A stretch of DNA of 13,438 nucleotides from an uncultured Collinsella sp. (GTDB taxonomy: Bacteria > Actinomycetota > Coriobacteriia > Coriobacteriales > Coriobacteriaceae), in contig CAAENB010000085.1 of the NCBI GenBank assembly GCA_900757235.1, forward strand, positions 1-13,438, written 5' to 3'. The notes beneath the pieces are model-generated. The model was given only the letters and a program-made list of their open reading frames with translations, was not told the DNA's origin and did not search any database. Below, piece after piece: positions 1 to 6,075 of this stretch; position 1 is the first letter of the stretch; every line of letters starts with the position of its first letter. The position numbers and the translations under genes were made by a program.

Positions 1-105
1 CAGCTTACTTTTAGGCACGTCCTCGGACATGCAAGAAGCCCTCGCTGCGCACTTCGTGCGGCGAGGGCTTCTTGCGTCCTGCGGAGTGTGCCTAAAAGTA
101 AGCTG
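1..105. repeat. Nested-hairpin repeat, copy 1 (possibly cut by window edge)
   Basis: A perfectly symmetric nested inverted repeat. The outer arms 1-18 and 88-105 are 18 bp and perfectly complementary. Then comes a 12-nt partly paired zone on each side, then an inner 15-bp perfect stem (31-45 with 61-75), a 2-nt bulge, and a 5-bp tip CGCAC/GTGCG with TTC loop. Blocks shared with copy 2 (2536-2660) are GTCCTCGGACATG (19-31), TGCGCACTTCGTGCGG (46-61) and CGTCCTGCGGA (75-85). The outer arms and the inner stem differ from copy 2, yet remain fully paired. The left arm may extend beyond base 1. The role is not known; it could be a dispersed palindromic element, a bidirectional terminator, or both. 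Confidence 0.85.
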
Positions 106-455
106 ATGGCGGGCCCTACGATGTCCGGTCTTCGGTGGATTACTGGCTGGGGGAATAATGGCGCGCTTCGCGCACTTTGATGGGGCTTCGTGCTGCGGAA
201 TGCATTCAGAGGGAAACCCATCGGGTCCCTTCGTCCTCGGTCTTCGGCGGATTACGGGCTGAAGGGAAGAAAGGCGCGCTTCTCGCCTTACGACTGTAGC
301 GGCCGCGGTCCTGTTTGGGATCGCGGTCGTTTTGTTGTGGGTCAAATATGAACGTTGTGTTAATGAGTCGGTAGACGGTGGTGTTTTTCGGTGAGCGGCG
401 TATCCTTCCAACGGTTTATCTAGTGTGTCAGTTGAAAGGAAGAGGGCGCTCGTCA
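106..455 (+). other. Non-coding leader region before larA
   Basis: No convincing gene lies here. An open frame continuous with larA begins at a GTG at 378, but its first 26 codons do not resemble LarA and have no clear ribosome binding site at that GTG. I could not identify a confident -35/-10 pair. The palindrome found before larB (5114-5147) has no evident copy here, so the control of larA is not visible. Confidence 0.4.
126..288. repeat. Imperfect direct repeat pair upstream of larA
   Basis: Two similar segments of about 50 bp, 126-175 and 238-288, begin with CGGTCTTCGG, continue through GGATTAC and GGCTG, and end in GGCGCGCTTC. The 62 bp between them contains a weak hairpin (210-230, GGG/CCC arms with a two-A bulge) and CTGCGGAATGC at 193-203, which resembles the right flank of the nested-hairpin core at 2623-2633. 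No coding function is apparent. The segment may be decayed repeat-element sequence. Confidence 0.55.
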
Positions 456-1733
456 TTGTTTGAATGTGAACTGCCGTTTGACCACAAGACGTTGCATCTG
501 GAACTCGAGGATAAGAACTTCGCGGGTGTGATGGAAGGTCATCAAAACGAGTTTAAGACCACGAAATCGCAGGAAGAGCTGGTGGAGGAGTCGCTTGCCA
601 ACCCTTACGGCTCGCCTTCGCTCGAGGAGCTTTGTGCTGGCAAGAAGGATATTGTCATCATTAGCTCAGATCATACGCGTCCCGTTCCCTCGCGTGTGAC
701 GATGCCTATTCTGCTGCATCACATCCACTCCGCTGCGCCTGAGGCGCGCGTTCGCATTCTGGTTGCTACGGGTATGCATCGTCCGTCGACGCACGAGGAG
801 CTCGTCAACAAGTACGGCGAGGAGATCGTTGCCAACGAAGAAATCGTTATGCACGTCGCGACTGACGACAGCATGATGAAAAAGATCGGCACCCTGCCTT
901 CTGGTGGCGAGTGCATCATCAACAAGATCGCTGCCGATTGCGATCTGCTGCTTGCCGAGGGCTTTATTGAGCCGCACTTCTTTGCCGGTTTCTCTGGTAG
1001 CCGCAAGTCCGTCCTGCCTGGCATCGCCAGCTACAAGACCATCATGTACAACCACAACGGTCAGTTTGTGAACGATTCCCACTCGCGTGCCGGCAACCTG
1101 TGCCACAACCACGTGAGCGAGGACATGTTTGCCGCCGCCGAGATGGCTCACCTTGCCTTTGTGCTCAACGTGGTGCTCAACGGCAAGCACGAGGTCATTG
1201 GCTCCTTTGCCGGCGACATCCACAAGGCGCACGAGGCTGGCTGCGAGTTCGTGAAGAGCCTTGCCGGCGTTGAACCCGTCGAGTGCGAGATCGCCATTAC
1301 CACTAACGGCGGCTACCCCCTCGATCAGAACATCTATCAGGCTGTGAAGGGCATGTGCGCTGCCGAGGCCACGCTTCCCGAGGGTGGCGTGATCATCGAC
1401 GTCGCCGGTTGTGCCGACGGTCACGGTGGCGAGGGCTTCTATCACAACATCGCCGACAACGATCCGGCAGAGTTTGAGCGCGCCTGCATCGATCGTCCTA
1501 AGGACGAGACCCTGCCCGATCAGTGGACGAGCCAGATCTTTGCCCGCATCCTGGCGCATCACCCCGTGATCATGGTCACCGACCTGTGCGATCACCAGAT
1601 GCTCAAGGATATGCACATGACGCCGGTCAACACCCTCGAGGAGGCGCTCAAGCTCGCCTTTGAGATGAAGGGTGCCGATGCCAAGGTTGCCGTTATTCCC
1701 GATGGCCTGGGCGTTGTCGTCGCGCAGCACTAG
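456..1733 (+). CDS. larA: Nickel-pincer lactate racemase LarA
   Basis: Interconverts D- and L-lactate in the cytoplasm using a nickel-pincer nucleotide (NPN) cofactor attached to a lysine. I choose the TTG at 456 over the upstream GTG at 378: AGAGGG (441-446) sits 9 nt before it, and the resulting 425-aa protein places known functional residues at the Lactobacillus plantarum LarA numbers. These are Asp72 and Arg75 (SSDHTRP), His108 (ATGMHRP), His174 (EPHFFAGFSG), cofactor-anchoring Lys184 (SRKSVLPG), nickel ligand His200, Gln295 and Lys298. All key residues are present, so the enzyme is probably active if the cofactor is made. The gene lies 49 nt before a MIP channel on the same strand. Other LarA-family enzymes racemise different 2-hydroxyacids, so lactate is the likely but not certain substrate. 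Confidence 0.95.
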   Translation: MFECELPFDHKTLHLELEDKNFAGVMEGHQNEFKTTKSQEELVEESLANPYGSPSLEELCAGKKDIVIISSDHTRPVPSRVTMPILLHHIHSAAPEARVRILVATGMHRPSTHEELVNKYGEEIVANEEIVMHVATDDSMMKKIGTLPSGGECIINKIAADCDLLLAEGFIEPHFFAGFSGSRKSVLPGIASYKTIMYNHNGQFVNDSHSRAGNLCHNHVSEDMFAAAEMAHLAFVLNVVLNGKHEVIGSFAGDIHKAHEAGCEFVKSLAGVEPVECEIAITTNGGYPLDQNIYQAVKGMCAAEATLPEGGVIIDVAGCADGHGGEGFYHNIADNDPAEFERACIDRPKDETLPDQWTSQIFARILAHHPVIMVTDLCDHQMLKDMHMTPVNTLEEALKLAFEMKGADAKVAVIPDGLGVVVAQH

Positions 1734-1782
1734 CACGCGGCCTAAACGAATCGTTTTTAACCGACAAGAAAGATAAGGTTTT

Positions 1783-2514
1783 ATGCTTACCAAACTCCTC
1801 TGCGAATTCGGCGCAACGGCCCTCATGATCATCTTTGGCGTGGGCGTGCACTGCGATACCGTGCTCAAGGGCACCAAGTATCAGGGCTCTGGCCACATGT
1901 TTGCCATCACCACCTGGTCTTTTGGCATCTCGGTCTGCCTGTTTGTCTTTGGCGGCGCTGTGTGCATGAACCCCGCCATGGTGCTTGCCCAGTGCATCGT
2001 CGGCCTGGTGCCGTGGGGCAACTGCATCCCCTTCATGCTTGCCGATATGCTCGGCGGCTTTGTGGGTGCCGTGATCGCTTGGTTTATGTATGCCGATGAG
2101 TTCAAGGCTTCCGAGGGCGTCGTCGACCCCATTGCCCAGCGCAACATCTTCTCGACCAACCCCACCACCGAGGGCACGAACTATGCTCGTAACTTCTTCT
2201 GCGAGGCTATCTGCACCTTTGTGTTCATCAGCGCCATCCTTGCTGCCGCTAGCCGCGCCGGCGAGAACGTTTTGATGCTCGCAATCTGTGTCGGCCTGAT
2301 CGTTTGGGCTGTTGGCATGGGCATGGGCGGCATCACTGGCTTCGCCATGAACCAGGCACGTGACCTTGGTCCTCGCATGGCCTATCAGGTGCTGCCGATT
2401 AAGAACAAGGCTGACAACAACTGGAAGTATGGCCTGCTTGTTCCTGGCATCGCGCCGTTTGTCGGTGCTATCGTGGCCGCGCTGTTTGTGCATGGCTTCT
2501 TGGGCATGTTCTAG
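1783..2514 (+). CDS. MIP/aquaglyceroporin channel, LarD-like
   Basis: A 243-aa membrane channel of the major intrinsic protein family, with about six hydrophobic helices and two half-membrane loops. The first selectivity motif is a standard NPA (residues 63-65). The second is NQA (190-192), followed by Arg193-Asp194 and LGPR, which is the glycerol-facilitator pattern (NPARD) with Pro changed to Gln. It follows larA by 49 nt on the same strand, and a ribosome binding site (AAGG near 1775-1778) precedes the ATG. In L. plantarum a MIP protein, LarD, passes lactic acid and is encoded with larA, so a lactic acid channel is the likely role. Glycerol or another small neutral solute is the alternative. 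Only a weak 5-bp hairpin with a T run (1744-1758) separates it from larA. Confidence 0.88.
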   Translation: MLTKLLCEFGATALMIIFGVGVHCDTVLKGTKYQGSGHMFAITTWSFGISVCLFVFGGAVCMNPAMVLAQCIVGLVPWGNCIPFMLADMLGGFVGAVIAWFMYADEFKASEGVVDPIAQRNIFSTNPTTEGTNYARNFFCEAICTFVFISAILAAASRAGENVLMLAICVGLIVWAVGMGMGGITGFAMNQARDLGPRMAYQVLPIKNKADNNWKYGLLVPGIAPFVGAIVAALFVHGFLGMF

Positions 2515-2535
2515 TCGAAGGCTACATAGTTGTCC

Positions 2536-2660
2536 GCTGGCCGCATGGGGTAACTTCCCAGCGCGTCCTCGGACATGAAAGAACCCCCGCTGCGCACTTC
2601 GTGCGGCGGGGGTTCTTTCGTCCTGCGGAATGCGCTGGGAAGTTACCCCATGCGGCCAGC
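2536..2660. repeat. Nested-hairpin repeat, copy 2
   Basis: The same architecture as the element at 1-105. Outer arms 2536-2564 and 2632-2660 are a perfect 29-bp inverted repeat. There is a 12-nt zone on each side, an inner 14-bp perfect stem (2577-2590 with 2606-2619), the two-base TG bulge, and the CGCAC-TTC-GTGCG tip. Shared blocks are GTCCTCGGACATG (2565-2577), TGCGCACTTCGTGCGG (2591-2606) and CGTCCTGCGGA (2619-2629). It lies between the converging channel gene and tetR. The inner stem has A-rich left and T-rich right ends (AAAGAA/TTCTTT), so it could end transcription from both sides. The long unique outer arms are not explained by a terminator. Confidence 0.88.
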
Positions 2661-2816
2661 TGCGAGGTCTTAGTCGCGTTGGAACAAGCAACCCAACATA
2701 TATATCTAAATATGGATGGGAGGGGCGCTTTGTTTTTGGGTGCCCTTACAAGAAAACGTGACTTGGGGAAGGGATGGGCGCTTTGTTGGGATGGCGCTTT
2801 GGGATGGGGGCCTTAC
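2661..2816. repeat. G-rich intergenic stretch with short direct repeats
   Basis: Non-coding spacer between the hairpin repeat and the end of tetR. A GGGATGG(G)CGCTTT motif recurs at 2771-2784 and 2788-2800, followed by GGGATGGGGG (2801-2810), with a looser copy near 2714-2732. It includes an AT-rich patch (TATATATCTAAATAT, about 2699-2713). I see no gene and no clear hairpin terminator for tetR here. Confidence 0.5.
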
Positions 2817-3356
2817 TTAGCTGAAGAGGGGCTGTATGGCTGATAGGTAGTCTTTGGCTACGTCGGCTTTGTCGGCTTGGAAGTTGTGCCAGGCCCACCA
2901 TTGGACCATTCCTACGAAGCTTGAGGCTATGTGGTGTAGCAGGAAGCTTCGGTCCATGGTGGCGGCGGGGCCGTTTGGGTCGGTAGGGACGGTTTCGGCT
3001 GCTCGTGACATGATGGTCTTGCGTAAGCAGTCGGCGAAGACGCGTGAGCCGGCGCCGGCTACCAGCGCTCGGACGCCCTGACGACGATCCCAGAGGTTGT
3101 TGAGGATATGCTCGACTTGCACGAGTGGGTCGTCGAGGGGCGTACCGTCATCGTCGAGGGCATGGGTGCAGATATCGCACACGAGCTCAGCGAGCAGGTT
3201 ATCTTTGCTCTTGAAGAGGCCGTAGAACGTGGCTCGACCCACATGGGCGCGAGCGATGATGTCGCCGACGGTGATCTTACCGTAGTCCTCTTCGCGCAGC
3301 AGCTCGGAGAACGCCGCAACGATGGCAGCGCGGCTTTTTGCCTTGCGGGCATCCAT
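2817..3356 (-). CDS. TetR/AcrR-family transcriptional regulator
   Basis: A 179-aa regulator. The N-terminal helix-turn-helix spans about residues 10-55, with the family signature TVGDIIARAHVGRATFYGLF and then KSKDNLLAEL. The rest is a mostly helical ligand and dimerisation domain, and I cannot name its ligand. The ATG at 3356 lies 2 nt after the larC stop codon. No good Shine-Dalgarno sequence precedes it, which suggests translational coupling to larC. An in-frame extension reaching 3617 is antisense-free but overlaps larC in another frame and looks like shadow sequence. As the last gene of larB-larC-tetR it probably autoregulates the operon through the palindrome at 5114-5147. L. plantarum instead uses a Crp/Fnr-type LarR, so this would be a different control scheme. 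Confidence 0.88.
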   Translation of the reverse strand: MDARKAKSRAAIVAAFSELLREEDYGKITVGDIIARAHVGRATFYGLFKSKDNLLAELVCDICTHALDDDGTPLDDPLVQVEHILNNLWDRRQGVRALVAGAGSRVFADCLRKTIMSRAAETVPTDPNGPAATMDRSFLLHHIASSFVGMVQWWAWHNFQADKADVAKDYLSAIQPLFS

Positions 3357-3358
3357 GG

Positions 3359-4276
3359 CTATGCGTCCGCGTGAACGAGCAGGCAGCGAAGCGTACCGGA
3401 GCAACCCTCGTAGGGGCGCTTGCCGGCGCCGTAGCCGACGGCCTCGATGCGGTAGCGGGCCGGCAGGTGCTCGGACGTGCGCAGTGCGGCGACGATGGCG
3501 GCGCCCGTGGGCGTCACGAGCTCGCCGGCGACTGGTGCGGGCGTGAGGGCGATATTGCCCGCCTGGCACAGGTTGACGACAGCGGGGACGGGAATGGGCA
3601 TGAGACCGTGGGCACAACGGATGGTACCGTGACCCTCGGAGAGCGACTCGACCACGATGTCCTCAATACCCAGGTCATCGAGGCAGATGGCGACAGAGCA
3701 GACGTCGACGATGGAATCGACGGCGCCCACCTCGTGGAACATGACGGTCTCGGGCGTTTTGCCGTGAGCCTTGGCCTCGGCAGCGGCGAGTACGGAAAAA
3801 ATGGCGAGGGCGCGACGCTTGGCGCCATCGCTTAACTGCGAGCCATCGATGATGGCGGTGACGTCAGCCAAAGAACGGTGGTGATGGTGGTGGGCGTGAT
3901 GGTGACCCTCGTGGCCATGGCCGTGGCCCTCATGGTCATGCTCGTGGCAGTGCTCGTGTTCGTGCTCGCCATGATCATGATGGTGGTGCTCATGCTCGTG
4001 CGTGTGCTCGGCAGCTGCTTCGTTGCCGTAGAGCCAGGCCATATCGTGATCGTGGTTCTCGAGTTCCTCTGCAAGCTGGATGTCGAAATCGCAGGCGTCG
4101 ATGCCATGCTTGCTTACGCGTGTGACGGCGATCGTAAAGCCGTCGACCGGCAGCGTGGCGAGCTGCTCGCGCAGGTGCTCCTCGCTGGCGCCTAGGTCGA
4201 GCAGGGCCGCGACGGTCATATCGCCGCTGATGCCCGAGGTGCCGTCGATGATAAGCGTGTGCTGATGATTGGACAT
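3359..4276 (-). CDS. larC: Nickel insertion protein LarC, lacking the LarC2 domain
   Basis: LarC inserts nickel into the pincer cofactor in a CTP-dependent reaction. The 305-aa product begins with the family motif DGTSGISGDM (residues 11-20) and carries FHEVGAVDSIVD (180-191), a PTGAAI stretch (256-261) and GYGAGKRP (281-288). Residues 91-133 hold about 25 histidines with one Cys, a likely nickel-binding loop. The protein stops at LLVHADA, near the end of the LarC1 part. Family members are usually about 380-420 aa, and the C-terminal LarC2 domain, which binds CTP in L. plantarum, is absent; tetR starts 2 nt downstream. In L. plantarum LarC1 and LarC2 are joined by a frameshift, but no LarC2-like frame exists here. 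The start is supported by AAGGAG 7 nt before the ATG; larB ends 10 nt upstream. Confidence 0.93.
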   Translation of the reverse strand: MSNHQHTLIIDGTSGISGDMTVAALLDLGASEEHLREQLATLPVDGFTIAVTRVSKHGIDACDFDIQLAEELENHDHDMAWLYGNEAAAEHTHEHEHHHHDHGEHEHEHCHEHDHEGHGHGHEGHHHAHHHHHRSLADVTAIIDGSQLSDGAKRRALAIFSVLAAAEAKAHGKTPETVMFHEVGAVDSIVDVCSVAICLDDLGIEDIVVESLSEGHGTIRCAHGLMPIPVPAVVNLCQAGNIALTPAPVAGELVTPTGAAIVAALRTSEHLPARYRIEAVGYGAGKRPYEGCSGTLRCLLVHADA

Positions 4277-4286
4277 GGAATGCTCC

Positions 4287-5069
4287 TTAACGGGCGCAGG
4301 GCGTGCCGGCGCTCAGATGATTGATAAGACTTGCCTGGTAGGCGGCACCAAAGCCGTTGTCGATGTTGACGACCGAAACGCCGCTGGCGCAGGAGTTGAG
4401 CATGGCGAGCAGCGCGGCTACGCCACCAAAGCTCGCGCCGTAACCCACACTGGTGGGAACGGCTATGACCGGACAGCTTACCAGGCCGCCGACAACGCTC
4501 GCCAGTGCGCCCTCCATGCCGGCAATGGCGATGACCACCTGTGCCTGGGCGAGTTCCTCGGCATGCGCGAGCAGACGGTGCAGGCCGGCGACACCCACGT
4601 CGTAGAGGCGGTCGACCTCGTTGCCATAGAACTCGGCCGTCAACGCGGCTTCTTCGGCGACGGGCAGGTCGCTCGTGCCGGCGCAGGCGACGACGATGCG
4701 TCCGTTGCCGGTGGGGGAGGGCTTGCCGCCCACGAGGGCGAGCTGTGCGTCCGGGACATATCCCAAGTCGATGCCGTTGCCAAGAAGCTCAGCGGTGCGC
4801 GCGGCTTTTTCGGCATCCAGGCGCGTGACCAGGATGCGCTCCTGGCCGGCATCGCGCAGTGCTTCGATAATGGCGGCAATCTGATCGGCGGTTTTACCGG
4901 CCCCGTAGACAACCTCGCCGGCTCCCTGGCGCACCCCGCGCGAAAGATCAAGCTGCGCAAAGCCCAAATCGGCGGTCGGAGCCGTCTGGATGCGCGTGAG
5001 GGCGTCGGCAGGGGTGACTGCTCCGCCGGCAACATCGCTCAGCAATTGCTCAAGATCTCGCTTATCCAT
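4287..5069 (-). CDS. larB: Pyridinium-3,5-biscarboxylic acid synthase LarB
   Basis: Catalyses the first step of NPN cofactor synthesis: carboxylation of the pyridinium ring of nicotinic acid adenine dinucleotide and release of AMP. The C-terminal half is a PurE-like fold, seen in the stretches VACAGTSDLPVAEEA, AGMEGALASVVGGL, PTSVGYGASFGG and NSCASGVSVVNIDNG. Cys227 (NSCASG) and Glu186 (GMEGA) correspond, with a six-residue offset, to Cys221 and Glu180 reported for L. plantarum LarB; that mapping is from memory. I choose the ATG at 5069 (260 aa) over one 11 codons upstream, because GAAGGGA lies about 7 nt before it and the length fits the family. It is the first gene of larB-larC-tetR, and its stop codon overlaps the Shine-Dalgarno region of larC. 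Confidence 0.95.
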   Translation of the reverse strand: MDKRDLEQLLSDVAGGAVTPADALTRIQTAPTADLGFAQLDLSRGVRQGAGEVVYGAGKTADQIAAIIEALRDAGQERILVTRLDAEKAARTAELLGNGIDLGYVPDAQLALVGGKPSPTGNGRIVVACAGTSDLPVAEEAALTAEFYGNEVDRLYDVGVAGLHRLLAHAEELAQAQVVIAIAGMEGALASVVGGLVSCPVIAVPTSVGYGASFGGVAALLAMLNSCASGVSVVNIDNGFGAAYQASLINHLSAGTPCAR

Positions 5070-5113
5070 ATATGTTCCCTTCGACGGCGCAAAGTCTAGC
5101 ACTCAAAGGGTAT

Positions 5114-5147
5114 GTTTCCGAACACTAAGACAAAATTGTTCGGAAAC
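5114..5147. promoter_or_regulatory. Perfect inverted repeat, candidate repressor operator for larB-larC-tetR
   Basis: GTTTCCGAACA (5114-5124) and TGTTCGGAAAC (5137-5147) are perfect 11-bp complements separated by 12 bp. On the - strand the first half begins inside the predicted -10 box and the whole site covers the predicted start of transcription. There is no T run, so it does not look like a terminator. The TetR protein encoded at the end of this operon is the natural candidate ligand; that link is inferred. Confidence 0.7.
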
Positions 5148-5174
5148 TATAGGACAGACTGATTCAATTGTTAG
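5146..5174 (-). promoter_or_regulatory. Probable promoter of larB-larC-tetR
   Basis: Read on the - strand, CTAACA (5174-5169) is a 4/6 match to the -35 consensus and TATAGT (5151-5146) a 5/6 match to the -10 consensus, with an ideal 17-nt spacer. It lies between the serB stop codon and larB, and the palindrome at 5114-5147 begins within the -10 box. Confidence 0.6.
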
Positions 5175-5183
5175 ATGGATTGA

Positions 5184-5819
5184 CTAGTCGCGCAGGATGA
5201 TGTCCATGGCGAGCATCAGGTTGCGCTCGTCGATGGCAAACGGGGCCGCCTCGCGCGTCTTGGGCTTGGCGCAAAATGCGATGCCCGTGCCTGCGGCCTG
5301 GATCATGGGGATGTCATTTGCCCCGTCGCCAATAGCGACCGTATGGGCCATGTCGACGCCGCACTCAACTGCCCAGTCCAGCAGCTGGATGAGCTTGGAC
5401 TCCTTGGTCACGATGTCTGCCGCCAGCTTACCCGTGAGCTTGCCGTCCACGACCTCCAGGCGGTTAGCCAGGCAAAAATCGATGCCCGCGGCGGTCACGA
5501 TCTTATCGGCGACCTCGTGAAAGCCGCCGCTTACCACGCCGACCTTCCAGCCCTTGCTGTGCGCCGAGCGCACAAGCTCCAGCGCGCCGGGGGTAAACGT
5601 CACACGCTCAAAGGTGCGCTCGAACACGCTCTCGTCCAGGCCGGCGAGCAGCCCCACGCGCTCCTCGAGTGCCTGCTTAAAGTCAAGCTCGCCGCGCATG
5701 GCGCGCTCAGTGATCTGTGCCACCTGCTCGCCTACGCCGGCCTCCTCGCCCAACAGGTCGATGACCTCCTGGTTGATGAGCGTGGAGTCGATATCCATAA
5801 CGATGAGGTGTGCGGTCAT
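5184..5819 (-). CDS. serB: Phosphoserine phosphatase SerB
   Basis: Dephosphorylates O-phosphoserine in the last step of serine synthesis; a cytoplasmic HAD-superfamily enzyme. The 211-aa product shows the HAD motifs in order: MDIDSTL with nucleophile Asp9 and Asp11, SGG at 97-99, a motif III lysine at 142 (TKESK), and GDGANDIPMI from 164 with Asp165 and Asp169 for Mg2+. The short cap domain lies between motifs I and II. There is no N-terminal ACT domain, so this is the short form. The start at 5819 has GGAAAGG about 7 nt upstream; an alternative ATG 15 codons earlier adds residues unlike the family. It is divergent from aspS and upstream of the larB operon on the same strand, with no obvious terminator between them, so some read-through is possible. 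Confidence 0.93.
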   Translation of the reverse strand: MTAHLIVMDIDSTLINQEVIDLLGEEAGVGEQVAQITERAMRGELDFKQALEERVGLLAGLDESVFERTFERVTFTPGALELVRSAHSKGWKVGVVSGGFHEVADKIVTAAGIDFCLANRLEVVDGKLTGKLAADIVTKESKLIQLLDWAVECGVDMAHTVAIGDGANDIPMIQAAGTGIAFCAKPKTREAAPFAIDERNLMLAMDIILRD

Positions 5820-6075
5820 GACGGGCCTTTCCGAGTGCAGTTGTATTGGGGCACATTGTCGCACGTGACGAGTGCGGGCGGGTGCCGCGGCGCGTCAATT
5901 GTTTCGTCTCCGTCAAGTCTTTGGGCAGGAGCTACTTTTCCGCGGCACATCGACACAGGTGCGATAAGATAGAACGCCATGTCTGGCTGCGCGGTTTACG
6001 CAGGCCGGGCAAATCTGTACGACGCCGCCCGGAACGACACGGGGCGGCACAGATCCATAAAGGAGGATCACTGGT

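Noticed and set aside
1..105. CRISPR repeat or transposon end for the nested hairpins
   Set aside because: There is no regular repeat-spacer array and no transposase frame in the window, so neither label is supported.
666..2691. Two long - strand frames opposite larA and the channel gene
   Set aside because: They mirror the real genes, have low-complexity His/Gly/Ala-rich translations and show no ribosome binding site or family match.
2601..2843. An 80-codon + strand frame starting inside the nested hairpin
   Set aside because: It runs through palindromic and G-rich repeat sequence, has no ribosome binding site and no family resemblance.
2817..3358. A hidden LarC2 frame downstream of larC that a frameshift could join
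   Set aside because: The only convincing reading of this stretch is the TetR helix-turn-helix protein; no frame resembles LarC2.
3357..3617. N-terminal extension of the TetR gene overlapping larC
   Set aside because: The added 87 residues are Arg/Pro-rich out-of-frame larC sequence; TetR homology begins at the ATG at 3356.
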